Part shown: positions 20,937-29,920 of the stretch, piece by piece
Numbering within the stretch: position 1 is the first letter of the stretch
Layout of the letters: each line of letters starts with the position of its first letter
Made by a program: the position numbers and the translations under genes
Notes under the pieces: model-generated
Seen by the model: only the letters and a program-made list of their open reading frames with translations
Databases searched by the model: none
What the model was told of the DNA's origin: nothing
Origin: Rouxiella aceris
GTDB taxonomy: Bacteria; Pseudomonadota; Gammaproteobacteria; Enterobacterales; Enterobacteriaceae
Length of the DNA stretch: 64,000 nucleotides
Assembly: GCF_012933545.1 (NCBI RefSeq)
Contig: NZ_JAADJU010000001.1
Span: 744,001 to 808,000 of the forward strand
Direction: 5' to 3'

Positions 20937-20964
20937 GAGCGATGCGGAAGCATCGCCCTTTTTT
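20937..20964. terminator. Terminator hairpin, right copy flanking repeat element A
   Basis: GCGATGC / GCATCGC stem with GGAA loop, then CC and six T on the plus strand. It lies directly after the fsa 3' end. Compared with the left copy it differs at only a few bases, as expected for a duplicated target. Confidence 0.85.
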
Positions 20965-20965
20965 C

Positions 20966-21628
20966 TTACAGACCTTGGACGCCAAAGGCCGCCAACCAAT
21001 CTTTTTCGAATTTCGCTACCGCAGCCGCAACGGCAGGTGTGGTAATGATTTGTTCGGCCACATCAAGCGGTAAGGTAATGGATTCACAACCGGCCAGCAG
21101 ACAATCCAGCGCCTGGCGGGGGGTTTTAAAGCTTGCTGCCAATACTTTTGCCGCAGGTGCGTGAAGTTTAAGTAATTGCTGTAAGTCTTTCACGGTCTGA
21201 ATACCATCGCCGCCCTGTGCGTCAATTCTATTAACATAAGGAGCCACATACTCGGCACCGGCCAGTGCCGATAATAATCCCTGCGATGCGCCGTAAACAG
21301 CAGTTCCCAGCGTCGGGATGCCTTCTTTTTTCAATATTTTGATCGCCGCCAACCCTTCAGCGGTTACCGGGATCTTCACCACAATATCGCTAATGATGGC
21401 GCGCAGTTTTCGAGCATCTGCCACCATTTGTTCTGCGTGCGATCCCATTACCTGGGCAAATAGCCGACTGTTGCCGCCCAGCGCTTCTTTTAGCTCAGGA
21501 AGAACCACATCCACAGGTATTTTGCCACTGGCGATAATACTCGGATTGGTGGTCACGCCAGCTAAAGGGAAGATGCGGGCAAGACGTTTTACGGCAGTAA
21601 CATCAGAAGTATCGAGATAGAGTTCCAT
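20966..21628 (-). CDS. fsa: Fructose-6-phosphate aldolase (transaldolase-like)
   Basis: 220 residues, the usual FSA length. Start at 21628 ([10 protein letters not shown]) behind GAGG; the open frame upstream is not family-like. Schiff-base Lys85 in [10 protein letters not shown], plus TTNPS at 26-30 and the short C-terminus, separate it from true transaldolases. FSA cleaves fructose-6-phosphate or its 1-deoxy analogue to glyceraldehyde-3-phosphate plus dihydroxyacetone or hydroxyacetone. Divergent from pflE-pflF through a 139-base promoter region carrying an FNR box; in E. coli fsaA sits beside ybiY-ybiW. Here it probably handles the product of the glycyl radical enzyme. Confidence 0.95.
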   Translation of the reverse strand: MELYLDTSDVTAVKRLARIFPLAGVTTNPSIIASGKIPVDVVLPELKEALGGNSRLFAQVMGSHAEQMVADARKLRAIISDIVVKIPVTAEGLAAIKILKKEGIPTLGTAVYGASQGLLSALAGAEYVAPYVNRIDAQGGDGIQTVKDLQQLLKLHAPAAKVLAASFKTPRQALDCLLAGCESITLPLDVAEQIITTPAVAAAVAKFEKDWLAAFGVQGL

Positions 21629-21698
21629 GATTTTTCCTCGGGAAAGATGTGACGTTAAGCAAGTTTCACTAAGTATATCCCTCAAGGCCACTTCTTTG

Positions 21699-21712
21699 TT
21701 GATCGGAATCAA
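21699..21712. promoter_or_regulatory. FNR box in the fsa / pflE divergent promoter
   Basis: TTGATCGGAATCAA matches the FNR consensus TTGAT-N4-ATCAA at every specified position. It lies 56 bases before the pflE start and 71 bases upstream of fsa. Anaerobic activation would fit an oxygen-sensitive glycyl radical enzyme. Confidence 0.85.
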
Positions 21713-21717
21713 TGTTA

Positions 21718-21731
21718 CTTTCGTTTGAAAG
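21718..21731. promoter_or_regulatory. Candidate DeoR operator in the fsa / pflE promoter
   Basis: CTTTC-GTTT-GAAAG palindrome six bases downstream of the FNR box. It shares the CTTTC(G) core with the longer inverted repeat at 27569 between gldA and deoR copy 2. Assignment to the DeoR proteins is inference. Confidence 0.45.
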
Positions 21732-21767
21732 CACTTTAATTGTCATACGCAACAAGGAGTGATGATT

Positions 21768-22667
21768 ATGATTTTTAATATCCAGCGCTATTCCACCCAT
21801 GATGGCCCAGGGATCCGCACCGTAGTATTCCTGAAGGGATGCTCTCTTGGCTGCCGCTGGTGTCAAAATCCGGAAAGCCGTTCTCGCGAAAAAGAGTTGC
21901 TGTATGACGCGCGCCTGTGTCTGCAGGACTGCAATCTGTGCCAGCAAGCAGCACCGGAAGTCATCGAAAAAACCCTCTCCGGGTTGCTGATCTTCAGAGA
22001 CAGAATCGAAACACGGCATATCGCAGCATTAGAACATATCTGCCCCACGCTGGCCCTGACGGTGTGTGGCGAAGAGAAAAACCTTGAAGAGATTATGGCG
22101 GTCGTCAGGCGTGACCAGCCTTTCTACCAGCGCAGTTCTGGCGGCATAACCTTATCCGGGGGAGAACCTTTTATGGCTCCTCAACTGGCGGCAGAGATAT
22201 TTAAACAAAGCCATGAAGAAGGTATTCATACCGCCGTCGAAACTTGCCTGCATGTTCCCTGGCACTACATTGAGCCCTCACTGCCCTATGTTGATCTGTT
22301 CCTGGCAGATTTAAAACATGTAAATGACCAGGTGTTTAAACAATGGACCGATGGCTCGGCAAAACGGGTGATGGAAAACCTGCGAAAACTGGCAGCGGCA
22401 GGAAAAAAAATCATTATCCGCGTGCCCCTGATCCAGGGTTTCAATGCCGACAAAATATCCATTGCCGCCATTGTAGATTTTTCTGCTGATGTTTTAGCGG
22501 TGAACGACATTCACTTTTTGCCCTATCACACCTTGGGCATGAACAAATATGTCCTGTTAAATCAACCTTATCACGCTCCCGATAAGCCATTGGAAGACCC
22601 TGAATTATTAAGCTTCGCTCAGTCCTATGCCGAACATAAAGGCCTGACTGTTACCCTAAGAGGATGA
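21768..22667 (+). CDS. pflE: Glycyl-radical-enzyme activating enzyme PflE/YbiY
   Basis: Radical SAM enzyme that installs the glycyl radical on its partner PflF. 299 residues from the ATG at 21768, eight bases after AAGGAG; the two earlier possible starts sit too close to that site. N-terminus [18 protein letters not shown] is typical. The SAM cluster is Cys25, Cys29, Cys32 and a ferredoxin-like cysteine insert (residues about 50-100) is present. GGEPF near residue 130. Four bases separate its stop from pflF. Very close in sequence to E. coli YbiY. Confidence 0.96.
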   Translation: MIFNIQRYSTHDGPGIRTVVFLKGCSLGCRWCQNPESRSREKELLYDARLCLQDCNLCQQAAPEVIEKTLSGLLIFRDRIETRHIAALEHICPTLALTVCGEEKNLEEIMAVVRRDQPFYQRSSGGITLSGGEPFMAPQLAAEIFKQSHEEGIHTAVETCLHVPWHYIEPSLPYVDLFLADLKHVNDQVFKQWTDGSAKRVMENLRKLAAAGKKIIIRVPLIQGFNADKISIAAIVDFSADVLAVNDIHFLPYHTLGMNKYVLLNQPYHAPDKPLEDPELLSFAQSYAEHKGLTVTLRG

Positions 22668-22671
22668 GATC

Positions 22672-25104
22672 ATGACGACATTGAAACTCGATAAATTAAG
22701 TGGACGTATTCAGGCGCATAAGAATGCCTTGATAAGTATCATCAAACCGCCTGTATGTACGGAACGCGCCCAGCATTACACCAGGATTTATCAGGAAAAT
22801 ATGGATAAATCAGTTCCTGTGCGTCGTGCGCTTGCCCTTGAATATCATCTGGCTAATCGCACTATCTGGATCAAACACGATGAACTGATTATTGGCAATC
22901 AGGCAAGTGAAGTGCGTGCCGCGCCGATATTCCCGGAATATACCGTTAGCTGGATTGAAAAAGAAATTGATGACCTGGCTGACCGCCCGGGTGCCGGTTT
23001 TTCTGTCTCTGAGCAAAATAAGCGTGTACTGCATGAAATTTGCCCATGGTGGAATGGCCAGACAGTCCAGGACCGCTGCTATGGCATGTTTACCAATGAA
23101 CAGAAAGAGCTGTTAGCCACCGGTATTATCAAGGCTGAAGGCAATATGACCTCAGGGGATGCTCACCTGGCGATTAATTTCCCGCTGCTGCTGAATAAAG
23201 GCCTGGATGGTTTAATTGCTACCGTCGCCGAGCGTCGTTCACGCATCAACCTTACCGTTCTGGAAGACCTGCATGGTAATCAGTTCCTGCTGGCGATTGA
23301 TATTGTACTGAAGGCAGTAAGCGATCATATTAAACGTTATTCCGCACTTGCCCGTGAGATGGCGGAAAGCGAGACCCGTGGCGGCCGTAAAGCCGAATTG
23401 CTGGCAATGGCAGACAACTGTGACGTGATTGCCCATGAGCCGCCAAGAAACTTCTGGCAGGCGCTGCAATTAAGTTACTTCATTCAGCTTATTCTGCAGA
23501 TCGAGTCTAATGGCCATTCGGTTTCATTTGGCCGTATGGACCAATACCTTTATCCGTTCTACCGCCGTGATGTTGAAATAGAACAGAGCCTCGAGCGCGA
23601 ACAAGCCATTGAAATGTTGCACAGCTGCTGGTTAAAGCTACTGGAAGTGAACAAAATTCGTTCAGGATCACATTCAAAAGCTTCAGCCGGCAGCCCGTTG
23701 TACCAAAACGTTACCATTGGCGGCCAGAATCTGGTCAATGGCCGCGGCGTGGATGCAGTTAACCCACTGTCCTATGTCATTCTTGAGTCATGTGGACGTT
23801 TGCGTTCTACACAGCCTAATCTCAGCGTGCGTTACCATGCAGGTATCAGCGATGACTTCCTGGACGCCTGTGTGCAGGTGATACGCTGTGGCTTTGGTAT
23901 GCCGGCATTTAATAACGACGAAATCGTCATTCCTGAGTTTATTAAACTCGGCGTCGAACCGGAAGATGCTTACCAGTATGCGGCTATCGGTTGTATCGAA
24001 ACCGCGGTAGGCGGCAAGTGGGGCTATCGCTGTACCGGGATGAGCTTTATCAATTTTGCCCGGGTGATCCTGGCAGCACTGGAAGGTGGCCGCGATGCAA
24101 CCAGCGGCAAGATCTTCTTGCCACAGGAAAAAGCGCTGTCAAAAGGCAACTTTACGACCTTTGAAGAAGTGATGGCCGCCTGGGATACGCAGATCCGCTA
24201 TTACACCCGTAAATCTATCGAGATTGAGTATGTTGTTGATACCATCCTCGAAGAAAATGCCCATGACATCCTGTGTTCGGCGCTGGTCGATGATTGTATT
24301 GAAAGGGCAAAAAGCATTAAACAAGGTGGCGCGAAATATGACTGGGTCTCCGGATTACAGGTAGGGATTGCCAACCTCGGCAATAGCCTGGCATCAGTGA
24401 AAAAACTGGTCTTTGAACAAGGGATCATCGGTCAGCAACAGCTGGCAGAAGCTCTGGATGCCAACTTTGAAGGGCTAAACCATGAACAACTGCGTCAGCG
24501 GTTGATTAACGGCGCGCCAAAATACGGCAATGATGACGATAGCGTGGATGCTCTGCTGGCCAGTGCCTACCAGACCTACATTAGTGAGATCGTCAATTAC
24601 CATAATCCGCGCTATGGACGTGGCCCAATCGGCGGCAACTACTACGCTGGCACCTCGTCTATTTCCGCCAATGTGCCTTTTGGTGCCCAGACGATGGCAA
24701 CGCCGGATGGCCGTAAAGCCAAAACACCTTTGGCTGAAGGGGCAAGCCCGGCTTCCGGTACTGACCACTTGGGGCCAACGGCGGTTATTAGCTCGGTGGC
24801 CAAGTTGCCGACCCACTCCATTCTTGGCGGGGTGCTGCTTAACCAGAAACTGAATCCTTCGACCTTGGAAAATACCAGCGATCGCATGAAATTAATGGCT
24901 TTGTTGCGCACATTCTTTGAGGTGCATAAAGGATGGCATATTCAGTACAACATTGTTTCGCGTGAAACCCTGGTAGAAGCGAAAAAACATCCAGACCAGT
25001 ATCGCGATCTGGTGGTCAGAGTCGCGGGATATTCCGCGTTTTTCACCGCCCTTTCGCCGGACACCCAGGATGATATTATTGCTCGTACCGAACATACCCT
25101 GTAA
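22672..25104 (+). CDS. pflF: Glycyl radical enzyme PflF/YbiW, probable anhydrohexitol-6-phosphate dehydratase
   Basis: 810 residues, the same length as E. coli YbiW and similar along its whole length. Active-site thiyl Cys441 in AIGCIETAVGG and glycyl-radical Gly786 in VRVAGYSAFF are intact. The old name (pyruvate formate-lyase) is misleading: the active site is of the dehydratase type, and I recall recent work assigning YbiW and PflD as 1,5-anhydroglucitol-6-phosphate dehydratases giving 1-deoxyfructose-6-phosphate. Neighbouring fsa, gldA and a PtsG paralog fit that route. Oxygen-sensitive; transcribed with pflE behind an FNR box. Ends at a strong terminator. Confidence 0.93.
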   Translation: MTTLKLDKLSGRIQAHKNALISIIKPPVCTERAQHYTRIYQENMDKSVPVRRALALEYHLANRTIWIKHDELIIGNQASEVRAAPIFPEYTVSWIEKEIDDLADRPGAGFSVSEQNKRVLHEICPWWNGQTVQDRCYGMFTNEQKELLATGIIKAEGNMTSGDAHLAINFPLLLNKGLDGLIATVAERRSRINLTVLEDLHGNQFLLAIDIVLKAVSDHIKRYSALAREMAESETRGGRKAELLAMADNCDVIAHEPPRNFWQALQLSYFIQLILQIESNGHSVSFGRMDQYLYPFYRRDVEIEQSLEREQAIEMLHSCWLKLLEVNKIRSGSHSKASAGSPLYQNVTIGGQNLVNGRGVDAVNPLSYVILESCGRLRSTQPNLSVRYHAGISDDFLDACVQVIRCGFGMPAFNNDEIVIPEFIKLGVEPEDAYQYAAIGCIETAVGGKWGYRCTGMSFINFARVILAALEGGRDATSGKIFLPQEKALSKGNFTTFEEVMAAWDTQIRYYTRKSIEIEYVVDTILEENAHDILCSALVDDCIERAKSIKQGGAKYDWVSGLQVGIANLGNSLASVKKLVFEQGIIGQQQLAEALDANFEGLNHEQLRQRLINGAPKYGNDDDSVDALLASAYQTYISEIVNYHNPRYGRGPIGGNYYAGTSSISANVPFGAQTMATPDGRKAKTPLAEGASPASGTDHLGPTAVISSVAKLPTHSILGGVLLNQKLNPSTLENTSDRMKLMALLRTFFEVHKGWHIQYNIVSRETLVEAKKHPDQYRDLVVRVAGYSAFFTALSPDTQDDIIARTEHTL

Positions 25105-25113
25105 TTAAAACCT

Positions 25114-25147
25114 ATGGCGTAGTGATTTTACTACGCCATTTTTATTT
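25114..25147 (+). terminator. Terminator of pflE-pflF
   Basis: Ten-bp stem ATGGCGTAGT / ACTACGCCAT with 6-base loop and a long T-rich tail, ten bases after the pflF stop. It separates the pair from the ROK kinase gene. Confidence 0.92.
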
Positions 25148-25235
25148 TATTGCCTACCCCAAAGAAATTCTATTGATAGGCTTTTATTGGCTAACAATCC
25201 AATTTTATTAACACATAAAGTCTCAGAGGCATGTT

Positions 25236-26189
25236 ATGTCTATTTATACTATTGGCGTTGACGTTGGCGGAACAAAAACCGCCTATGGTCTTTTTGACGA
25301 GCAGAAAAAATTAATTTACAAAAATATTTGCACTACCCATACAGACATGAATGGTGAAGAGCTATTTGATGAAATCGTTGAAAATATCAATACCATTATG
25401 GGCGATTTTAATATCTCCACTGACGATTTAAGAGGTATCGGTATTGGTATGCCTTCTTTTGTTATGTATGAAGAGGGCAAAATTGTAAAAACTGCCAACA
25501 TTAAAAGAATTCGTAATTTCCAGGCAAGAAATTATATGATAAAAAAAATGGGTGGCAATGTCAGAATAATGCTGGACAATGACGCCCATACGGCAGCCCT
25601 TGCGGAACATCGTAATGGTGCTGGCAGAGGCTTCAAACATATGCTTTACTGCCCGGTAAGTACTGGCATTTCATGCGGTATTATCATTAACAATGAGCTG
25701 TTTCGCGGGCGTTATGGTTGGGCCGGTGAAAGTGGCCATATGATTATAACGCCGGGTCAAGGGATAGAGTGTGGCTGCGGTAATCAAGGCTGCCTGATGT
25801 CGTGGTGTTCTGGCTCAATGATTGTCAAACACGTGCAACAGCGTCTGGCTAACGGCGAGAAAAGCATCATAGAGGAACTGGCCAGGGATATAAATAATAT
25901 CAGCGCCATGCATATTAACGCCGCCTGGGAAAAGAACGACCCGCTGGCTATCTGGGCTGTTGAACAGATGGCCCAGTATATGGGGGTATGGTTATATAAC
26001 ATGTACACCACGTTAAATATTAACTGTTTTATCCTAGGTGGCGGACTGCTTAACTTTGGTGATAAGTTACTTGACAGAGTACGGGAGGTTTTTGATCAAT
26101 ATAATCATTGCGACCTTCCTGTTTACTTTAAGAAAGCCGAACTGGCGGACGACCACGGCATTATTGGTGCGGCAGAGTTATTATTCTGA
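25236..26189 (+). CDS. ROK-family sugar kinase
   Basis: 317-residue ATP-dependent sugar kinase of the ROK family: phosphate-binding DVGGTKTAYG (residues 9-18), catalytic Asp116 in LDNDAHTAALAE, GESGH with metal ligand His168, and zinc-binding Cys179, Cys181, Cys186 in ECGCGNQGC. There is no N-terminal HTH, so it is a kinase rather than a repressor. The substrate cannot be read from sequence. Lying between pflF and gldA, it could phosphorylate a sugar analogue brought in unphosphorylated by the MFS permease at 28667, parallel to the PTS route. It has its own upstream gap and a separate terminator. Confidence 0.88.
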   Translation: MSIYTIGVDVGGTKTAYGLFDEQKKLIYKNICTTHTDMNGEELFDEIVENINTIMGDFNISTDDLRGIGIGMPSFVMYEEGKIVKTANIKRIRNFQARNYMIKKMGGNVRIMLDNDAHTAALAEHRNGAGRGFKHMLYCPVSTGISCGIIINNELFRGRYGWAGESGHMIITPGQGIECGCGNQGCLMSWCSGSMIVKHVQQRLANGEKSIIEELARDINNISAMHINAAWEKNDPLAIWAVEQMAQYMGVWLYNMYTTLNINCFILGGGLLNFGDKLLDRVREVFDQYNHCDLPVYFKKAELADDHGIIGAAELLF

Positions 26190-26254
26190 ATGCTGCTCCA
26201 ACCCTATTCAAACAATAATATTGTAATGGACTACCTCTGACGAGATGGAATATT

Positions 26255-26285
26255 AGCCCCAGATTAACCATCTGGGGCCTTTTTA
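26255..26285 (+). terminator. Terminator of the ROK kinase gene
   Basis: GCCCCAGAT / ATCTGGGGC stem with 5-base loop, then CCTTTTTAT. It lies between the convergent ROK kinase and gldA genes. Confidence 0.9.
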
Positions 26286-26311
26286 TAGTACAGAGGCTTG
26301 ATGTGGGTAGC

Positions 26312-27418
26312 TTAATTAATTTTACAAAGTGAGCGACTAATGGCGTCTACCGCCAGCAGAGCATTGGCCACATCTTCCCCGGATAGCGTGGAGTCAAGAT
26401 TTCTTAGCGTATCCCCTTCATTATTGGCCTGATTGCCAATCTTCACCAAATCTGCCCAGGCCACCCCTTCCAGATGCATCTCCTTCATAGTGGTAGGCAT
26501 TTTTATCGAACGATAGAAGCGAATATATTCGGCAATCTCACTATCAGGGCGTTGCTCAAGCACCAGTTGTGTCAGCGTACCATAAGCGACTTTTTCCCCA
26601 TGAGTCAGGTGATGGATATCCCCGCTGATGGCGGTAAACCCATTGTGGATAGCATGAGCACCGGCTAAACCGGCATTTTCAAAACCCAGCCCGGAAAGAA
26701 GCGTATTGGCTTCGACTACCGCCTCTACTGCCGGGGTCACCACCTTGGATGCCACTGACTCATAGGCACTTTTCCCCCAGGTTAGCAGCGTTTTTTCACA
26801 AGCTTCCGCAATTGCCATCGCAGCGACTGTCGGGGATCCTTCAACCATCGACAGAGAATGGCTGCGTTTAACCGCGGCGGCTTCAATGTAAGTGGCAAGA
26901 CCGTCAGCGATACCCGAAGCAAAAAGTCGCACTGGAGCATTGACACAAATTGCGGTATCAACCAGCACCAAATCGGGGTTTTTAGTGTAGAAACGGTATT
27001 TTTCAAAAACGCCTTCATCGGTATAGATCACCGACAAGGCGCTACAGGGCGCATCTGTGGACGCCACCGTCGGCACAATGATCACCGGTTGCTTCAGCTC
27101 ATCGGCAATAGCTTTCACCGTATCTAACGTCTTACCCCCGCCAAGGCCAATAACCGTGGTGGTTTTATATGAGCGCGCTAATTCACTCAGACGATGGATT
27201 TCACTGGCCGAGGATTCACCATTAAATACTTCGTATTGAAAACTTACCTCAGCGACATCCAGTGACTGTTTAACCGCAGAATGTACGATCTCCCAAACAA
27301 TGCTATCCGCAACCACTAATGCTGAGCAGCCCAATTCGGCAACATATTTGCCCAGTTCATTAATAACGCCGCTGCCTTGAATATATTTGCGTGGAGATGA
27401 GTAAACAAATTTCGACAT
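26312..27418 (-). CDS. gldA: Glycerol / hydroxyacetone dehydrogenase GldA
   Basis: 368-residue NAD-linked, zinc-dependent dehydrogenase of the iron-containing alcohol dehydrogenase superfamily. NAD-binding GLGGGKTLDT at 91-100; metal ligands Asp172, His255 and His273. It oxidises glycerol to dihydroxyacetone or, in reverse, reduces hydroxyacetone to 1,2-propanediol. In E. coli gldA is next to fsaB, a second FSA; here it stands with fsa and pflF, so reduction of the aldolase product to regenerate NAD is the likely job. Divergent from deoR copy 2. Confidence 0.95.
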   Translation of the reverse strand: MSKFVYSSPRKYIQGSGVINELGKYVAELGCSALVVADSIVWEIVHSAVKQSLDVAEVSFQYEVFNGESSASEIHRLSELARSYKTTTVIGLGGGKTLDTVKAIADELKQPVIIVPTVASTDAPCSALSVIYTDEGVFEKYRFYTKNPDLVLVDTAICVNAPVRLFASGIADGLATYIEAAAVKRSHSLSMVEGSPTVAAMAIAEACEKTLLTWGKSAYESVASKVVTPAVEAVVEANTLLSGLGFENAGLAGAHAIHNGFTAISGDIHHLTHGEKVAYGTLTQLVLEQRPDSEIAEYIRFYRSIKMPTTMKEMHLEGVAWADLVKIGNQANNEGDTLRNLDSTLSGEDVANALLAVDAISRSLCKIN

Positions 27419-27568
27419 AGGTATCCCTCAGAATAAAAGAGTAGTTAGGTTGATGTAACAAAATTCCTGATCTGGATAAGGGATATCATGACAGCTTTGC
27501 TTTCGTTCGTAAATATAATTACTTTTGAATGATTGAATTTTTGCTTTCTTTTCTTCTTTCATTTATTT

Positions 27569-27591
27569 CTTTCGTGTAAGATATACGAAAG
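27569..27591. promoter_or_regulatory. Candidate DeoR operator between gldA and deoR copy 2
   Basis: Perfect 7-bp inverted repeat CTTTCGT-N9-ACGAAAG centred 70 bases before the regulator start, with a further CTTTCGTTCGT at about 27500 nearer gldA. AT-rich surroundings. Such inverted TTTCG motifs are common for DeoR-family proteins; the link is inferred from position. Confidence 0.55.
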
Positions 27592-27649
27592 ATTTTAAAA
27601 TTAGCTTATCGCTTATATTCAACTTTATAGCGTTTTTGGATTATTAATA

Positions 27650-28399
27650 ATGAATACCAGACAACAACTTATACTGCAAAATGTGATCGAAAAGGGAAAA
27701 ATTTCGGTAGCGGAGTTAGCCGAAGCGACGGGAGTTTCGGTAGTTACCGTGCGTCATGACCTGAATTATCTCGTTGAAGGTGCCTACTTACGTCGGGTGC
27801 ATGGTTCAGCGGTGGCTATTGACACGGATAATGTCGAAACCCGGATGATGAATAACTTTAATCAGAAAAAAATTATGGCCGAGTTTGCCGCTTCCATTGT
27901 TGAAGACGGGGAGACCATTTTTATTGAGAGCGGTAGCACCAATGCCGTTCTTGCCAGATTATTGCGGGACAGAAAGAATCTCACCATTGTGACGGTAAGT
28001 TCTTATATTGCTAATTTGCTGCGCACCAGCCACTGTGAGGTCATACTTCTGGGCGGAATTTTGCAAAAAAGAAGTGAAAGTATGGTGGGATCGTTAACCC
28101 AGCTCGCACTCGAAAACGTCCATTTTAGCAAGGCATTTATTGGTATTGATGGTTTCCGGCCTGAAACAGGCTTTACCGGGCGTGATATGCTGCGGGCTGA
28201 CATAGTCAATTGTGCGCTGCGTAAAAATGCGATGAATATCGTTCTGACCGACAGCTCAAAATTCGGTCATATTCATACTCATCCTCTCGGCCCTATCGGT
28301 TTGGTTAATCATGTAATATCAGATGGCCAATTAAAAGAGTCTTATAAAAAAAGTCTTGCCGATCAAGGTATTAAGGTTACGTTACTGCCTAATGTATAA
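27650..28399 (+). CDS. DeoR-family transcriptional regulator (copy 2)
   Basis: 249 residues: winged HTH at about residues 6-56 ([20 protein letters not shown]), then the DeoR sensor domain ([22 protein letters not shown]). It is clearly paralogous to copy 1 at 17745, sharing long stretches such as KAFIGIDG and TGFTG. Divergent from gldA across an operator-like palindrome, so probably autoregulated and controlling gldA. Ends next to the terminator pair that brackets repeat element B. Confidence 0.92.
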   Translation: MNTRQQLILQNVIEKGKISVAELAEATGVSVVTVRHDLNYLVEGAYLRRVHGSAVAIDTDNVETRMMNNFNQKKIMAEFAASIVEDGETIFIESGSTNAVLARLLRDRKNLTIVTVSSYIANLLRTSHCEVILLGGILQKRSESMVGSLTQLALENVHFSKAFIGIDGFRPETGFTGRDMLRADIVNCALRKNAMNIVLTDSSKFGHIHTHPLGPIGLVNHVISDGQLKESYKKSLADQGIKVTLLPNV

Positions 28400-28482
28400 T
28401 TTTTGCCGTAACCGCGAATCGGGCAAGCACACGGCAAAATTACCACCTAAAATATATTCATTCAGGGAGATACACGTTAATA

Positions 28483-28501
28483 AGCCCGATTAAATCGGGC
28501 T
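28483..28501. terminator. Terminator hairpin, left copy flanking repeat element B
   Basis: AGCCCGATT / AATCGGGCT inverted repeat, 84 bases after deoR copy 2. An identical 19-base hairpin recurs at 28633. Confidence 0.8.
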
Positions 28502-28632
28502 CAGACTGCTGACAAAGTCCGTTATTAGGGAGAGTGCACCGTTGGGGTCGTAGCGGGCTTGCCCGCCGGAGCGCCCCTAGGTGTGCTATGCCCGGGTATC
28601 TCGATCATCAAGACGACTTTGTCATCAAACTC
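28502..28632 (+). repeat. 131-bp terminator-nested inverted-repeat element, copy B
   Basis: Same 131-bp unit as copy A (20803-20933), in opposite orientation, with one substitution (CCCCTAGG against CCCCCAGG). Terminal inverted repeats carry GACAAAGTC / GACTTTGTC. Flanked by two identical copies of a terminator hairpin unrelated in sequence to that around copy A, so the hairpin belongs to the target site, not to the element. Confidence 0.92.
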
Positions 28633-28656
28633 AGCCCGATTAAATCGGGCTTTAAC
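28633..28656. terminator. Terminator hairpin, right copy flanking repeat element B
   Basis: Second copy of AGCCCGATTAAATCGGGCT, followed by TTTAAC on the plus strand. It would end transcripts of deoR copy 2 and, from the other strand, of the MFS permease gene. Confidence 0.8.
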
Positions 28657-28666
28657 GATCGATGAT

Positions 28667-29920
28667 TCAGTTTTTACTTGCTGTTTTGTATCCCGACATA
28701 CCAAACCAGGCAATATAGAGATAGCAAATGACGGGAACTGTGAATGAAATCAATAGGCTGAAGCGATCAGCAATCGCTGCCTGCACCATCGGCATTAACG
28801 CCCCGCCAACAATCCCCATACACAATAAGCCGGAAGCACGTCCAGTTAACGACCCCATTTTATTGAGTGCCAGAGAGAAAATAGTCGGGAACATTATCGA
28901 GTTAAACAACCCAATGGATAAAACCGCCCACATTCCAAAATGACCAGCAAAGAAGATTGCTGAAAGTAACAACAGAATGATTATTGCTGCATTAAACGCC
29001 AACAACTTGTTCGCCGGAATACGCGTCATTACATAGCTGCCAATGAAACGCCCAATCATTGCGCCCCCCCAATACAGGGCTAGATGTTGGCTGGCATCGA
29101 GAGCGGTTAATCCGGCAATCGCTGGGTTTTGCATAAAATTGATCAGGTAACTGCCGATCGAAACCTCTGCGCCAACATAGGCAAAAATACCGACTACCCC
29201 GAATATCAAGTGTTTATGCTGCCATAAACTATGGCTGGCTTTAGAAGTAGAACTTTGCTTTTCATCTGCAAGTTTGGGTAGCCGACAAAACCCTATAACG
29301 ATAGCAATCGCAATCAAAATCGCAGTAAGAACAAGGTAGGGAGATTGTACCGAGGCCGCTTCTTGCGCGAGATAACCTTGAACATCCTGCGGAGAAAGGG
29401 CCGCTAACTGGTCTGAGGTTAAAATGACACTCGACAAAATAAAGATCCCGCCGAGCATCGGACCGATGGTCGTACCCAAAGAGTTAAATGCCTGGGTAAG
29501 ATTTAGCCTGCTGGCGGCTGTTTCAGGGCTACCCAACGAGTTGACAAAAGGATTGGCGGAAACCTGAAGCAAAGTGAGCCCTGAAGCCAGGACAAACAAC
29601 GATATCAAGAAGATAGGGTAAGAACGCATACTGGCAGCTGGGTAAAACAGCGCACATCCGCAAGCCGCTACTAACAATCCAAAAATAATCCCCATCTTAT
29701 AGCCAGCTTTACTGACTATTTTTCCTGCCGGATAGGACATAACAAAGTAAGCAAAAAAGAAGCAAAACTGAATCAGCGATGCCTGGATATAGTTTAATGA
29801 AAACAATGCCTTGAGATGAGGCACTAAAATATCATTGAGTGAGGTGATCAGTCCCCATATGAAAAACAGGGCAGTTAAAATAGCAAGAGAACTTCTATAG
29901 CTTTTGCTTTGATGATGCAT
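28667..29920 (-). CDS. FucP/GluP-type MFS sugar permease
   Basis: 417 residues, twelve hydrophobic segments, of the fucose/glucose-galactose proton symporter family of the major facilitator superfamily. The family markers SLNDILVPHL (near residue 27) and SANPFVNSLG with LNLTQAFNS (near residue 130) are present. E. coli FucP has LETAANPF where this protein has LQVSANPF, which places it nearer the GluP-like branch and argues against calling it a fucose permease. Downstream of the PtsG paralog on the same strand, but 370 bases away. Probably takes up the unphosphorylated sugar used by this cluster. Confidence 0.87.
   Translation of the reverse strand: MHHQSKSYRSSLAILTALFFIWGLITSLNDILVPHLKALFSLNYIQASLIQFCFFFAYFVMSYPAGKIVSKAGYKMGIIFGLLVAACGCALFYPAASMRSYPIFLISLFVLASGLTLLQVSANPFVNSLGSPETAASRLNLTQAFNSLGTTIGPMLGGIFILSSVILTSDQLAALSPQDVQGYLAQEAASVQSPYLVLTAILIAIAIVIGFCRLPKLADEKQSSTSKASHSLWQHKHLIFGVVGIFAYVGAEVSIGSYLINFMQNPAIAGLTALDASQHLALYWGGAMIGRFIGSYVMTRIPANKLLAFNAAIIILLLLSAIFFAGHFGMWAVLSIGLFNSIMFPTIFSLALNKMGSLTGRASGLLCMGIVGGALMPMVQAAIADRFSLLISFTVPVICYLYIAWFGMSGYKTASKN

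Noticed and set aside
22672..25104. Classical pyruvate formate-lyase
   Set aside because: A single active-site Cys in GCIE context rather than the adjacent Cys-Cys pair of PflB; matches YbiW-type dehydratases instead.
28667..29920. Fucose permease FucP
   Set aside because: The FucP-specific Glu near NPF is replaced (LQVSANPF) and no fucose genes are nearby, so only the wider FucP/GluP family is claimed.
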